Positions 44,830 to 55,159 are shown, numbered from the stretch's first letter. The stretch: 64,000 bases of DNA from Malaciobacter pacificus (GCF_004214795.1 NZ_CP035928.1:806001-870000); one strand, 5' to 3'. Notes: generated by a model from the letters alone, not told the origin. A program made the numbers and translations.

Positions 44830-44995
44830 AAAATTTTCATATTTGTTGCTTTAGTGTTGCCTCCTAAATATATCAATAAATCAATTCAAAATCAAACTCC
44901 TTAAATGTGTATAAAATATATACAGATGAAGAAAAAGTAGACTACACTTTTTTGATAAAATATTTACTAATAAAAACACAAATTTTAGGAAAAAT

Positions 44996-45745
44996 ATGAG
45001 TATAAAGTTTAGTTTTACAAATGATAGATTTAGTTTAGATAAGCTTTGTTTACCATCAAGACACTATTATTTTAAGATGTGCGAAAACTATATAAAACTA
45101 TTAAATATAGGTGAGGGTATTTTTCCTAAAGATAGAGTAAAAACAGCATTTACTCTATCAAACTCAAATCTTATTATAACAACTGAATCAGCAACAAAAA
45201 TTTATCCATCAAAAAAAGAGTATGGAATCAACTCTATAAATATAGATTTAAAAAACTCAAATTTAGAGTTTATAAATGATGAACTGATTTTATATAAAGA
45301 TTCAAAATATATTCAAACTTTTAGATTAAATTTTGATGAGGAATCAACTTTTTTCTATACAGATATCTTAACTGATGGAAGAAGCTTTGAGAACTTTGAT
45401 TTTTCATCAATGCTTATTAAAAACTCTTTTTATGAAAACAAAAAATTAGAGTATTTAGAGAAGTTTGAAGTTACTGGAGATAGTTTGAAAAACTACATTA
45501 AAAGAAAATCATCACAAAATCAGATTTTTGCAAAGATGTACATAAAAACAAAAAACAATGATGAATTTTTAAATCTTTTACATTCAAATGAATTTGAAAG
45601 TTTCACATACAGTTGTGAAAAAAGAATCATCATCGGAGTTATTAGTTCAAACTCTATGTATGAATTAAAAAACAGTATGTTTTCTATATGGGAACTATAT
45701 AGAAAAAATCTAAATAAAAAAGCATTTGTTTTAGGTAAACAATAA
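44996..45745 (+). CDS. ureD: Urease accessory protein UreD (UreH)
   Basis: UreD is the scaffold that docks UreF and UreG on apo-urease for nickel insertion. The 249-residue protein shows 'RVKTAFTLSNSNLIITTESATKIYPS' in part, the conserved 'TTQSATKIY'-type motif of the family, and 'FFYTDILTDGR'. It is the first gene of the urease operon ureD-ureAB-ureC-ureE-ureF-ureG, 23 bases ahead of ureAB. Confidence 0.9.
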   Translation: MSIKFSFTNDRFSLDKLCLPSRHYYFKMCENYIKLLNIGEGIFPKDRVKTAFTLSNSNLIITTESATKIYPSKKEYGINSINIDLKNSNLEFINDELILYKDSKYIQTFRLNFDEESTFFYTDILTDGRSFENFDFSSMLIKNSFYENKKLEYLEKFEVTGDSLKNYIKRKSSQNQIFAKMYIKTKNNDEFLNLLHSNEFESFTYSCEKRIIIGVISSNSMYELKNSMFSIWELYRKNLNKKAFVLGKQ

Positions 45746-45768
45746 ATCACTAAGGAGGAATTAGCCAT

Positions 45769-46446
45769 ATGTTTTTAACAAATCGTGAGCAAGAGAAATT
45801 GCTTATTTATACTGCTTCAAAATTAGCGTGTGAACGAAAAGAAAGAGGTTTACAACTAAACTATCCAGAAGCTGTAGCAATCTTGAGTTCTTATATTTTA
45901 GAGGGTGCAAGAGATGGGAAAAGTGTTGCACAACTTATGGTAGATGCTACAAAAGTTCTAAAAGAAGAAGATGTTCTTCCTGGTGTTGCTTCTATGATGC
46001 ATATGGTTCAAGTAGAAGCTACTTTTAATGACGGTACAAAATTAGTAACTGTTCATGACCCAATTCCTTATGATAAGAATGATATTGCCCCAGGTGAGTA
46101 TTTTATTGATGAGGGTGAAATTGAATTAAATACAGGTTGTGAGACTACTACAATTGAAGTAGAAAACAAAGGTGATAGACCAGTTCAAATAGGTTCTCAC
46201 TATCACTTTTTTGAAGTAAATAAAGAGCTAAATTTTGAAAGAATTGAAGCCTATGGAAAAAGACTTGATATTCCTGCTGGAACTTCTGTGAGATTTGAAC
46301 CAGGAAGTAAGAAAAGTATCACGCTAGTTGATTTTACAGGTAAAAGATATATGAGTGGTTTTAATGGTTTAGTTGAAGGTAATTTAGATGATGAATCAAC
46401 TAAAGCAAAAGCAATAGAAAATTTAAAAACATTTTTAGGAGAGTAG
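45769..46446 (+). CDS. ureA: Urease gamma-beta fusion subunit
   Basis: Urease splits urea to ammonia and carbamate. This 225-residue protein joins the gamma subunit (about 1-100, '[18 protein letters not shown]', '[18 protein letters not shown]') to the beta subunit (about 105-225, '[14 protein letters not shown]', '[14 protein letters not shown]', '[13 protein letters not shown]') in one chain. The fusion is the Helicobacter arrangement, where it is called UreA. A GGAGG site precedes the ATG. Confidence 0.96.
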   Translation: MFLTNREQEKLLIYTASKLACERKERGLQLNYPEAVAILSSYILEGARDGKSVAQLMVDATKVLKEEDVLPGVASMMHMVQVEATFNDGTKLVTVHDPIPYDKNDIAPGEYFIDEGEIELNTGCETTTIEVENKGDRPVQIGSHYHFFEVNKELNFERIEAYGKRLDIPAGTSVRFEPGSKKSITLVDFTGKRYMSGFNGLVEGNLDDESTKAKAIENLKTFLGE

Positions 46447-46448
46447 TG

Positions 46449-48149
46449 ATGAAGATATCAAAAGAAAAATATGCTTCAATGTATGGACCAACGACAAATG
46501 ATAGATTTAGACTTGCAGATACTTCACTTATCGCTAAAATAGAAAAAGATTACACAACATATGGTGAAGAGAGTAAATTTGGTGGTGGTAAGACTATTAG
46601 AGATGGTATGGCACAAAGTCCAACTGCAACAGAAGTAGCTGATTTAATTATCACAAATGCGATTATTATAGATTTTACTGGAATTTACAAAGCTGATATT
46701 GGTATCAAAGATGGGATTATAATAGCCATTGGAAAATCAGGAAATCCAAATCTATGTGATGGAATTACTCCTGAGTTAGAAATAGGTGCAAATACTGAGA
46801 TTTTATCAGCTGAGGGTAAAATTATCACTGCTGGTGGAATTGATTCACATATTCACTTTATTAGTCCTGGTCAAATTGATGAGGCATTAAGTTCAGGTGT
46901 TACTACTATGGTAGGAGGAGGAACGGGTCCAAATACTGGTACTAATGCTACTACTTGTACACCTGGTGAGTGGAATATATCAAAGATGATTCAAAGTGTT
47001 GATGATATTCCTATGAACTTTGGTTTTATGGGTAAAGGAAATAGTTCATCTTATGAAGCTTTAAAAATGCAAATAGAAGCTGGAGCTATGGGATTAAAAC
47101 TTCATGAAGACTGGGGAAGTACACCAAATGCTATTGATACATGTTTAAAAGTTGCAGATGATTTTGATGTACAAGTTGCTATTCATACTGATACTTTAAA
47201 TGAATCAGGATTTGTGGATAACACAGTTGATAGTTTCAAAAATAGAACTATCCATACATTTCATAGTGAAGGTGCTGGTGGTGGTCACGCACCTGATATT
47301 ATGAAAGTTGCTGGAATGGAAAATATTTTACCATCAAGTACAAATCCAACACTTCCATATACAAAAAATACTATTGAAGAGCACCTTGATATGCTTATGG
47401 TTTGTCACCACTTAAGCCCAAAGATTCCTGAAGATGTAAGTTTTGCAGAATCTAGAATTAGAGGTAATACAATCGCTGCTGAAGATGTACTTCATGATAT
47501 TGGAGCTATTTCTATCACTAGTTCTGATTCACAAGCTATGGGTAGAGTTGGTGAAGTTGTTATTAGAACTTGGCAAGTTGCTGATAGTATGAAAAAACAA
47601 AGAGGGACTTTAGAATCTGATGATGAAAAGTGTGATAATGAAAGAATCAAAAGATATGTTGCAAAATATACTATAAACCCTGCTATTGCTTGTGGAATTG
47701 ATGAGCATGTTGGTAGTGTAGAAGTTGGTAAGATGGCTGACTTAGTTCTTTGGACACCAGCATTTTTTGGAGTAAAACCTGAGATTGTATTAAAAGGTGG
47801 ATTTATAGCTCTTGCTATGATGGGTGATTCTAATGCTTCTATTCCAACACCTGAACCAAATATGTATAGACCTATGTTTGGAAGTTTAGGAAAAGCAAGT
47901 GCTAAAACAAGCGCTATCTTTACTTCAAAAGTTGCAAGTGGAGATTTAAAAGATAAACTTGGAATTGAAAAACAAGTATTAGAAGTGAAAAATACTAGAA
48001 ATATTGGTAAAAAAGATATGAAACTAAATGATTTCATAGGAGATATTCAAGTTGATCCTGAAACTTATGATGTGACTGTAAATGGTGAATTAATCACTTC
48101 AAACTATGTTGAAACAGTACCAATGGCTAAGAAATATTTCTTATTTTAG
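46449..48149 (+). CDS. ureC: Urease alpha (catalytic) subunit
   Basis: This is the nickel-containing catalytic subunit (called UreB in Helicobacter). Ligands are visible: 'HIHFISPGQ' (two His), the carbamylated lysine in 'GLKLHEDWG' (Lys217), '[11 protein letters not shown]', '[13 protein letters not shown]', the flap His in 'MVCHHLS', and Asp in '[10 protein letters not shown]'. The 566 residues are standard. I chose ATG at 46449 over a GTG 3 bases earlier because GGAGAG is better placed. It is 2 bases after the ureAB stop. Confidence 0.97.
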   Translation: MKISKEKYASMYGPTTNDRFRLADTSLIAKIEKDYTTYGEESKFGGGKTIRDGMAQSPTATEVADLIITNAIIIDFTGIYKADIGIKDGIIIAIGKSGNPNLCDGITPELEIGANTEILSAEGKIITAGGIDSHIHFISPGQIDEALSSGVTTMVGGGTGPNTGTNATTCTPGEWNISKMIQSVDDIPMNFGFMGKGNSSSYEALKMQIEAGAMGLKLHEDWGSTPNAIDTCLKVADDFDVQVAIHTDTLNESGFVDNTVDSFKNRTIHTFHSEGAGGGHAPDIMKVAGMENILPSSTNPTLPYTKNTIEEHLDMLMVCHHLSPKIPEDVSFAESRIRGNTIAAEDVLHDIGAISITSSDSQAMGRVGEVVIRTWQVADSMKKQRGTLESDDEKCDNERIKRYVAKYTINPAIACGIDEHVGSVEVGKMADLVLWTPAFFGVKPEIVLKGGFIALAMMGDSNASIPTPEPNMYRPMFGSLGKASAKTSAIFTSKVASGDLKDKLGIEKQVLEVKNTRNIGKKDMKLNDFIGDIQVDPETYDVTVNGELITSNYVETVPMAKKYFLF

Positions 48150-48158
48150 GAGTAAATT

Positions 48159-48608
48159 ATGAGTATAAATGATATTAAAAAAGTTATTGAAATAAGAAAA
48201 AATATAGATTTTTACACTGATGAGGTTGAGTTATCATGGTTTGATATGCAAAAGCCAAATTTAACTGCAGTTTCAAAAGAGGATATAAATTTTATAGTAA
48301 AAGCTAAGTTTACACATCTTCATGAAAATGATTTTTTGATGTGTGAAGATGGTCATGTTATTAAAGTAAGTAGATGTGAAGATGAAATTTTCACTTTAGA
48401 GTTTGATGATGCATTAACTTTTGCAAAAACTGCTTATGAAATTGGAAATCGTCATCAACCAGTTATGATTGAAGATTTTAAAATTACAGTGTTAGATGAT
48501 ATTTCACTTGGTGATATTATCAAAGATTGTTATTCAAATAATGCAATAAAAGTTGAAAAAACAAAAGGGTACTTTAAACCAAATGGTAAAGCACATCACT
48601 CACACTAA
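48159..48608 (+). CDS. ureE: Urease accessory protein UreE
   Basis: UreE is the nickel metallochaperone of urease maturation. The 149-residue protein has the 'YEIGNRHQPVMIE' segment with the conserved nickel-binding His (GNRH) and a short His tail (KAHHSH). Its 3' end overlaps ureF. Confidence 0.93.
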   Translation: MSINDIKKVIEIRKNIDFYTDEVELSWFDMQKPNLTAVSKEDINFIVKAKFTHLHENDFLMCEDGHVIKVSRCEDEIFTLEFDDALTFAKTAYEIGNRHQPVMIEDFKITVLDDISLGDIIKDCYSNNAIKVEKTKGYFKPNGKAHHSH

Positions 48609-49299
48609 TTCTTTTTCAAAATCAAATTTAAAAAGCCTTAGTCGATTTTTACAAATCCTTGATGGGAGTTTTCCATCAGGTGTTTTTGTACACTCTTTTG
48701 GACTTGAACCACATGTGATAAAAGAAGAAGTAAAAGATATAAATAGTTTAAAAATCTATTTAGAAAATCTTATCATAGACCAATACTCACAAATGGAGTT
48801 TGTTTATATCAAAAAAGTTTATGAAGCTTTAGAAGATGATAAATTATCTATCATAAAAAGATTAGATAAGAATTTTAAAGCTTATTTGACTTTTGAATAT
48901 GCAAAAGCTTCAAGGGATATTGGGCAAAACTATTATGCTCAAATAAAAAACTTAGCTACTAAAGATATAGTAAAAGAGTATTTTAAAGACATTGAAGAAA
49001 AAAAATCAGTTGCAAATGAGATCATAGTTTTAGCTTGTTTAGCTTATGATTTAGATATTAGCTTAGAAGATTTTATAGTAATGTGGACAAAGAAAAACCT
49101 TATAAATATAGCTGTAACAACTCTAAAAATATCAAGAATAAAACCAAGTGAAATTCAACAAATGTTATTTGAGTTTGATGAGATTTTAGAAAATTATGGA
49201 TATGAAAATATTGGTGATAAAGTTACAAACTTTAATCCACTATTTGAAGAAGTGATTTTTGCACACTTAAATTTAGAACCAAAGATGTTCGCAACTTGA
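48583..49299 (+). CDS. ureF: Urease accessory protein UreF
   Basis: UreF acts with UreD and UreG in nickel delivery. The protein shows 'LQILDGSFPSGVFVHSFGLE' and 'FEYAKASRDIGQNYY', the family hallmarks. I placed the start at ATG 48583 (MVKHITHT), 26 bases inside ureE; a TTG at 48553 would add 10 residues. No strong ribosome-binding site is visible, so reinitiation after ureE is likely. Confidence 0.92.
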   Translation: MVKHITHTNSFSKSNLKSLSRFLQILDGSFPSGVFVHSFGLEPHVIKEEVKDINSLKIYLENLIIDQYSQMEFVYIKKVYEALEDDKLSIIKRLDKNFKAYLTFEYAKASRDIGQNYYAQIKNLATKDIVKEYFKDIEEKKSVANEIIVLACLAYDLDISLEDFIVMWTKKNLINIAVTTLKISRIKPSEIQQMLFEFDEILENYGYENIGDKVTNFNPLFEEVIFAHLNLEPKMFAT

Positions 49300-49328
49300 T
49301 TATAAAGAAAAGAAGGAAAATATAAAAT

Positions 49329-49916
49329 ATGGCATTAAAAATAGGAATCGCAGGACCAGTTGGAAGTGGAAAAACTTCACTTATTGAAAGTCTTACAAAT
49401 TTACTTAAAGATAAATACTCTTTAGGAATAGTTACAAATGATATTTATACAACTGAAGATGCAAATTATCTTAAAAAAACACTTGACTTAGATGAAGATA
49501 GAATCATAGGTGTTGAAACTGGTGGTTGTCCCCACACTGCTATTAGGGATGATATTTCTATGAATCAAAAAGCAGTAGTGGAACTTGAAGAAAAATTTAA
49601 TCCTGATATTGTATTTGTAGAAAGTGGTGGAGATAATCTTAGTGCAACTTTTTCTTATGAATTAATTGATTATTATGTATATGTGATTGATGTGGCACAA
49701 GGTGCTGATATTCCTAGAAAAAAAGGAGCTGGTTTATTGTTTTCTGATTTACTTATTGTAAATAAAACTGACTTAGCACCTTATGTTGATATTGATTTAA
49801 CTGATATGGAAAATGATGTTAAAGTTAGTAGAAAAAGCAAGCCTTATGTGTTTATTTCTAAAAAACAGAGCGATAGTTTAAATGGTGTAGTAAATTGGAT
49901 TGAGGCTTTATTATGA
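49329..49916 (+). CDS. ureG: Urease accessory GTPase UreG
   Basis: UreG hydrolyses GTP to drive nickel insertion. The 195-residue SIMIBI GTPase has the P-loop 'GPVGSGKTSLIE', the nickel-binding CPH motif in 'ETGGCPHTAIRDD', 'ESGGDNLSATFS' and 'VNKTDLAPYV'. It ends the urease operon. No urea channel (UreI) and no nickel permease gene is found beside it; urea entry is served by the urt operon. Confidence 0.97.
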   Translation: MALKIGIAGPVGSGKTSLIESLTNLLKDKYSLGIVTNDIYTTEDANYLKKTLDLDEDRIIGVETGGCPHTAIRDDISMNQKAVVELEEKFNPDIVFVESGGDNLSATFSYELIDYYVYVIDVAQGADIPRKKGAGLLFSDLLIVNKTDLAPYVDIDLTDMENDVKVSRKSKPYVFISKKQSDSLNGVVNWIEALL

Positions 49917-50031
49917 TATTCTGAATTTATTACATATAAAGATTATTTTAAGTCTATTTTTATCTCTTATTAAAACATATATAAGTATTTTAAATATATT
50001 ATATAATTTCAAAAAATGATAAAGATAAAGA

Positions 50032-52665
50032 ATGATAAAAATTTTAGTTGCCTTATTATTACCTATAATTCTATTTTCTAAGACTATTTTTTCAGAAGAT
50101 GAAATAGAGTATATTAAAAATAAAAAAATTATTTTAGTTTCTAATGAGTATTTTTATGAGCCATATGATTATAATATTGATGGAGTAGCAAAGGGATATT
50201 CAATAGATTTATTAGAAATGCTTTTGGAAGATAGTGGTTTAAAAATAAAATATATAACAAAAGATTGGAATGAACTACTAAATGATTTAGAAAATAATAA
50301 TATTGATTTGATGCACACAATGTATAAAACTGCAAATCGTGAAATAAAATTTAATTTTTCAACACCATATTCAAGATCAGTAAATGTATATGTTATTAGA
50401 AAAGATGGACCTAATATTTCAAATATAAAAGATTTGTATGGAAAAAAAGTAGGTGTAATAAAAGGCTGGAGTGAAGAGAATTTCTTTAATCAATATTCTG
50501 AAGTTTCAAAAATTTACTATAAAAGTTTTCAAGATAAATTAGAAGCTCTAAGTACAGGAGAAATAGATGCTATAATAAGTAGTGAAGATGTTGCAAATTA
50601 TTATATAAAAAAATATGGTTTCTTCTCTCTTAAGGTATCTACAATAGTTAAGGAAAATTTTGCTAGAAAGTTAAATTCTTTACATTTTGCAACAAACATT
50701 AATAATCCTACTTTAATTTCAATAATAAATAAAGCCTATAATAATCTTTCTGTCCAAAAACTTGAACAATTAAATAAGAAATGGTTTGGTGATTTTACTA
50801 ATTCAAGAATAACACTTAATAATGAAGAAAAAAAATATTTAAGAAATAAAAAAAACATTAATATGTGTATTGATCCAAATTGGGAACCTTTAGAATTTTT
50901 TGATTCAAAAGGTAATTATAAAGGTATAAGTGCTGATTATTTTAAATTGTATTCAAATGTTCTTGGAATTGATTTTAATGTAATTAAAACGGAAAACTGG
51001 AGCCAAACATTAAAGTATGCTCAAAATAGAAAGTGTGATATTATATCTCTTGCAATGAAGACACCAAAAAGAGAAGAGTATTTGAAATTTACATCTACTT
51101 ATTTAAAATTACCCCTAGTTGTTGCTACAAAATTAGATATTCCTTTTATTGAAGATATAAAAGACTTATATAATAAACCAATTGGAATAATCAAAAACAA
51201 CGCTATTTCAGAAATAATTAAAACAAAACATCCTGAGATTAATATTGTTGAAGTGAAAAATATCGAAGAGGGAATGAAGTTAGTTTCTAAAGGTGAGATA
51301 TTTGGTTATGTAGATACTCTAACTACAATTAGTTCTTTTTTTCAAACAAGACAGAGAGATCAAGTTAAAATAGCGGGTAAATTAAATCTTAATTGGGAAT
51401 TAGGAATTGCTGTAAGAAATGATGATTTAATTCTATTTGATATTTTAGAAAAAGCAATTAAGACTATTAGTGAAGAGGATAAACGAAAAATATTAAATAA
51501 ATGGATATCTATAAAATTTGAACAAGTTGTTGATTACACAATTATGTGGCAAATTTTAGTTTTTGTTTTATTTATATTTGCTCTATTCATTTATAAACAA
51601 TATCTTCTTAAAAAGTCAATAAATGAGTTTTCAAAACTAATAGATTCTACTTTAGAGGCTATAATTATTTTTAAAAATGATAAGTGTATTAATGCAAATA
51701 AAAGAGCTGTTAAAATTTTTAAATACAAATCAAAAGAATTAATAAAAGGAAAAAGTCCTTATGATTTTATTAGTGAAGATTCAGAAGAGTATTTTAAGAC
51801 AAAAATTAATGATAATTATAAATATCCTTTTGAAGTATTTGCTAAAAAAAATGAAGATAAAACCTTTTATGCTTTAGTAAGTTTTTATAAAATCAAAGAT
51901 AAAAATATTTCAGTTTTAAGTGTGGTTGATATCACTGACATTAAAGAGTTAGAAAATAAAACTAAACAAGCTCAAATGGGAGAGATGATTGAAAATATAG
52001 CTCATCAATGGAGACAACCTTTAAGTACGATCTCTACTTTGGCATCAAGTGTTAATGTAAGTCATAAAGTTGGAATAGAACAAGATATGAATATTGTAAG
52101 TGATAATATGGAAAAAATTGTAAATACAACTCAATATTTATCTGATACTATTGATACTTTTAGAAACTTCTTAAAAGAGAAAAAAGAGTTTAAAAAAGTT
52201 GTTTTACAAGAGAGAATAAATACAGCAATTGAGATTGTATCTGGTTCATTATCCCACAATGGAATTGAATTAAAAAATAATATAGATAAAAATCCTATTG
52301 AGTTATATTTATATTTAGGTGAATTAGGGCAGGTTTTAATTAATATTTTAAATAATGCTATTGATGCATTAAAAGAACGTGATATAGAAAATCCTTGGAT
52401 TGAAATTAGTATGAAGAAGTATGATGAAAAAGTTATATTAACTATAGAAGATAATGCTGGTGGAATAGATAATAATTTACTTAATAAAATTTTTGACCCA
52501 TATTTTACAACAAAGCACTCTTCTCAAGGTACAGGACTTGGTTTATATATGAGCTATAAAATAATTGTAGAGAGTTTACATGGAAAATTAAATGTAATTA
52601 ATACAAATAAGGGTGCAAAATTTATTATTGAGATACCTATTGTTACTGAAAATAGTATAAGTTAA
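50032..52665 (+). CDS. BvgS-like sensor histidine kinase with two solute-binding domains
   Basis: The 877-residue protein has a signal peptide and two tandem SBP_bac_3 (Venus flytrap) domains, at about 25-255 ('ILVSNEYFYEPYDYNIDG') and 275-500 ('INMCIDPNWEPLEFFDSKG'). One membrane helix follows (about 508-530). A PAS-like domain, then kinase with His658 in 'ENIAHQWRQPLSTIS', N box 'NILNNAIDAL' and G box 'GTGLGLYMSYKII' end it. No receiver or phosphotransfer domain is attached, unlike BvgS. No partner regulator gene is adjacent. The ligand is unknown. Confidence 0.92.
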   Translation: MIKILVALLLPIILFSKTIFSEDEIEYIKNKKIILVSNEYFYEPYDYNIDGVAKGYSIDLLEMLLEDSGLKIKYITKDWNELLNDLENNNIDLMHTMYKTANREIKFNFSTPYSRSVNVYVIRKDGPNISNIKDLYGKKVGVIKGWSEENFFNQYSEVSKIYYKSFQDKLEALSTGEIDAIISSEDVANYYIKKYGFFSLKVSTIVKENFARKLNSLHFATNINNPTLISIINKAYNNLSVQKLEQLNKKWFGDFTNSRITLNNEEKKYLRNKKNINMCIDPNWEPLEFFDSKGNYKGISADYFKLYSNVLGIDFNVIKTENWSQTLKYAQNRKCDIISLAMKTPKREEYLKFTSTYLKLPLVVATKLDIPFIEDIKDLYNKPIGIIKNNAISEIIKTKHPEINIVEVKNIEEGMKLVSKGEIFGYVDTLTTISSFFQTRQRDQVKIAGKLNLNWELGIAVRNDDLILFDILEKAIKTISEEDKRKILNKWISIKFEQVVDYTIMWQILVFVLFIFALFIYKQYLLKKSINEFSKLIDSTLEAIIIFKNDKCINANKRAVKIFKYKSKELIKGKSPYDFISEDSEEYFKTKINDNYKYPFEVFAKKNEDKTFYALVSFYKIKDKNISVLSVVDITDIKELENKTKQAQMGEMIENIAHQWRQPLSTISTLASSVNVSHKVGIEQDMNIVSDNMEKIVNTTQYLSDTIDTFRNFLKEKKEFKKVVLQERINTAIEIVSGSLSHNGIELKNNIDKNPIELYLYLGELGQVLINILNNAIDALKERDIENPWIEISMKKYDEKVILTIEDNAGGIDNNLLNKIFDPYFTTKHSSQGTGLGLYMSYKIIVESLHGKLNVINTNKGAKFIIEIPIVTENSIS

Positions 52666-52666
52666 A

Positions 52667-52689
52667 GCAGTCTATTTTTTATAGACTGC
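52667..52689. terminator. Bidirectional terminator
   Basis: GCAGTCTAT and ATAGACTGC form a 9-bp stem with a five-T loop between the convergent kinase and methyltransferase genes. A-rich and T-rich flanks suit both directions. It overlaps the methyltransferase stop codon region. Confidence 0.8.
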
Positions 52690-53337
52690 AAAAAAATGAG
52701 GTACTGAAGGTTCTTGATTATCATCATAAGCTAAAAAACTTAACTCTTTTAGATTATTTATAGTTTTAAAATTATCTATCTCTTTTTTTGTTAAAGGTAA
52801 AGGAATAGCATCCTGTTTTTCACCTTCATTTCTACTTCTACAAGATACTAATATATATCCATCTTTGCAAATTAAAGAACTCATAGCATCTCTTGCTTTA
52901 TGTCTATAAACTCCAGGTAAAACTTGGATAGTATTACATTCATAAACTACATCAAACTTTTCAAACCACTCTTTTGGATAATCAAATAAATCAGCAACTA
53001 TATAATCAACTTTTGTATTTGGATATCTATTTATACAAAGTTCAATGGCACTTGGTGATATATCAAAAGCAGTTACATCAAATCCGAATTCACTTAAAGC
53101 TTGGGCATCATCTCCAACTCCACAACCTATAACACAAGCTTTTTTATTTTTTTTATTTAAGGGATTTTTCTCTAGCCATTCTACCAAATAAGGGCTAGGT
53201 TCTAAATCAGCCCAAAATACTTTTTTATAATCACCATTTGCATTTTTATAAATAGAATCAAACCATCCTGTTGGGTCATCTTTTTCTTGAAAAGATTTAA
53301 CCATTTTTACATATTCATCAAAGTTAAAATCTTCCAT
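52672..53337 (-). CDS. Class I SAM-dependent methyltransferase
   Basis: The 221-residue protein has motif I 'KACVIGCGVGDDAQALSEFGFD' in part (SAM-binding GxGxG form), 'VTAFDISPSAIELC' with the acidic residue for the ribose, and 'FDVVYECNTIQVLP' as motif IV. The overall pattern, with a Trp-rich N-terminus ('DPTGWFDSIY'), is close to thiopurine methyltransferase-like proteins. The substrate is unknown. It stands alone. Confidence 0.85.
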   Translation of the reverse strand: MEDFNFDEYVKMVKSFQEKDDPTGWFDSIYKNANGDYKKVFWADLEPSPYLVEWLEKNPLNKKNKKACVIGCGVGDDAQALSEFGFDVTAFDISPSAIELCINRYPNTKVDYIVADLFDYPKEWFEKFDVVYECNTIQVLPGVYRHKARDAMSSLICKDGYILVSCRSRNEGEKQDAIPLPLTKKEIDNFKTINNLKELSFLAYDDNQEPSVPHFFAVYKK

Positions 53338-53447
53338 ATTTATCCTTGAGTTTTTGCAATACTAACAATTGTAATCTTAAAAACTAAACTAAAACAAAGA
53401 ATCTTTGTGTATATTTAGTTATATTAAATTTTTACTGGGAATATGTG

Positions 53448-54353
53448 ATGAAATTATTAGTTGAATTACCTGACTTGATTGAAGATACTATAATGGTTAC
53501 TCCAGCCATAGAAAACCTAATAAAGCACCATAGAGGTGCACAGATTACTCTTGTTGGTTCTGCTGTATCTGCAAAATTATTTGAAAAGGATGTAAGAATT
53601 TCAAAAGTTGTAGTGGAAGATACATCTAAGTCTATTTTCTCTTTATTGTCACTTTTTAGGACAGCTAGGGGTTTAGGGGAACAAGATTTAGTAATCTCTT
53701 TTAAAAATAGCTTTTTTACTAAGTTTTTTATGTTTTTTGTACAATGTGAAAATAAAGTAATTTATGAAGATATTCACAAAGATTGCCATAATGTAGAAAA
53801 ATATAATGAGTTTATGAATAAAACTTTAGATACTGATTATACTGCTGGTGATTTGATGCTAAGAGTAAAACCACAATGGTTTAAAAAACCAACATTTGGA
53901 ATTCATCCAGGCTCAACATATGCAAATGTAAAAAGATGGCCTTCCCAAGAGTTTTCAAAAGTAGCTTTAGCATTAGCTCATAAATATGATATTGTTTTAC
54001 TTGGTGGTAAAAATGAGATTGATATTTGTGAAGATATTGAAAATCAATTAAAAGAAAATGGTATAGAAAATTGTACTAATCTTGCAGGTAAAACTTCAGT
54101 AATAGATTTAGCAGAAAAAATTGCAGCTTTAGATTTGTTTTTAACAATCGATAGTGGACCTATGCAAATAGCAGGAATATATAGAGTAAATACGTTAATT
54201 ATACCAACTTCATATGAAAAAATAGAGCAAAGAAATCAGTGGAAAAATCCCCTTGAAACAATAGTATATAAATATATCGATCCATATAGTGATGAAGAAC
54301 ATAAAGATTTTACACCAAGTGCACAGGATGTGTTAGATTTATTAAAAGTTTAG
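53448..54353 (+). CDS. Glycosyltransferase family 9 (heptosyltransferase-like)
   Basis: The roughly 301-residue protein has the GT9 two-domain form. The N-terminal 'DTIMVTPAIENLIKHH' corresponds to the heptosyltransferase 'GD....P....L'. The C-terminal half has 'GIHPGSTYANVKRWPSQEF' and 'FLTIDSGPMQIAGI', where the family has 'DSG..H.A'; here His is replaced by Gln. It probably adds a sugar to lipopolysaccharide core. I chose ATG 53448 over the adjoining GTG. Confidence 0.85.
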   Translation: MKLLVELPDLIEDTIMVTPAIENLIKHHRGAQITLVGSAVSAKLFEKDVRISKVVVEDTSKSIFSLLSLFRTARGLGEQDLVISFKNSFFTKFFMFFVQCENKVIYEDIHKDCHNVEKYNEFMNKTLDTDYTAGDLMLRVKPQWFKKPTFGIHPGSTYANVKRWPSQEFSKVALALAHKYDIVLLGGKNEIDICEDIENQLKENGIENCTNLAGKTSVIDLAEKIAALDLFLTIDSGPMQIAGIYRVNTLIIPTSYEKIEQRNQWKNPLETIVYKYIDPYSDEEHKDFTPSAQDVLDLLKV

Positions 54354-54378
54354 TTATAAGAGAAGAACTCTTATAACT
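54352..54378. terminator. Bidirectional terminator
   Basis: AGTTATAAGAG and CTCTTATAACT pair perfectly over 11 bp around AAGAA, between the convergent glycosyltransferase and exonuclease III genes. The hairpin contains the end of one and overlaps the stop of the other. Confidence 0.8.
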
Positions 54379-55159
54379 CCATCTCAAGCCCAATAGGGCA
54401 GTGGTCGCTTCCCATAATTTCATCTAAAATATAAGCATCTTTTACATACTCTTTTAAATCTTCACTAATATAAAAATAATCAATTCTCCAGCCAACATTA
54501 TTTGCTCTTGCATTTGCTCTGTATGACCACCAAGAATATTTATCTTTGATATCACCATTTACTAATCTAAATGTATCAATATAACCATGGTTTAAAAATT
54601 TTGTTATCCAATCCCTCTCCATTGGTAAAAATCCACTTGTTTTTTCATTTGCTTTTGGTCGAGCGATATCTATTTCAGTGTGTGCTGTATTAACGTCACC
54701 ACATACGATGATAGATTTTCCCTCACTCTTTAGATTTTCACAGTGGTCTAAAAATCTATCATAGAATTCCATTTTATAAGTTAGTCTTTCTTCTTTTGAT
54801 TGACCATTTGGAAAATATACATTGAAAAATGCAATATCTTTATTTCCAAGTGTAAAGTGAACTTCGTTGATTCTTCCTTCTTCTAGAATATCAACACTTG
54901 GACAAGTACATTCAAATGTAGTTTCAATGTCTGTAAAAAGTGCCGTTCCACTTCTACCTTTGATTTTTGATTCACTTGCAAATAGTGTTTTGTAGTTTTT
55001 CTCAAAAATTGAATCAGGGATTTGTGTTTTCATTGATTTTGTTTCTTGAATTCCAAGTAAATCAATATTTGCTTCATCAACCCATTTTAAAGCTTCTTTT
55101 TTATCAACTGCTCTAATTCCGTTTACGTTCCATGAAATAAATTTATATGTTTGTGCCAT
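54371..55159 (-). CDS. xth: Exodeoxyribonuclease III / AP endonuclease
   Basis: This base-excision repair nuclease cuts 5' of abasic sites. The 262-residue protein has all EEP-family motifs: 'FISWNVNGIRAV', 'LLGIQETKS', 'YFPNGQS', 'VCGDVNTAHTEIDIAR', 'WWSYRANAR', 'WRIDYFYIS' and 'MGSDHCPIGLE'. Its ATG overlaps the stop of the upstream small gene by one base. Confidence 0.96.
   Translation of the reverse strand: MAQTYKFISWNVNGIRAVDKKEALKWVDEANIDLLGIQETKSMKTQIPDSIFEKNYKTLFASESKIKGRSGTALFTDIETTFECTCPSVDILEEGRINEVHFTLGNKDIAFFNVYFPNGQSKEERLTYKMEFYDRFLDHCENLKSEGKSIIVCGDVNTAHTEIDIARPKANEKTSGFLPMERDWITKFLNHGYIDTFRLVNGDIKDKYSWWSYRANARANNVGWRIDYFYISEDLKEYVKDAYILDEIMGSDHCPIGLEMEL

Noticed and set aside
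47492-48037. 181-codon frame antisense to ureC
   Set aside because: Shadow of a highly conserved gene; no ribosome-binding site and Ser/Pro/Leu-rich composition typical of antisense frames.
49917-50031. Possible gene between ureG and the BvgS-like kinase
   Set aside because: 115 A/T-rich bases with no frame or clear hairpin; probably just the kinase promoter.
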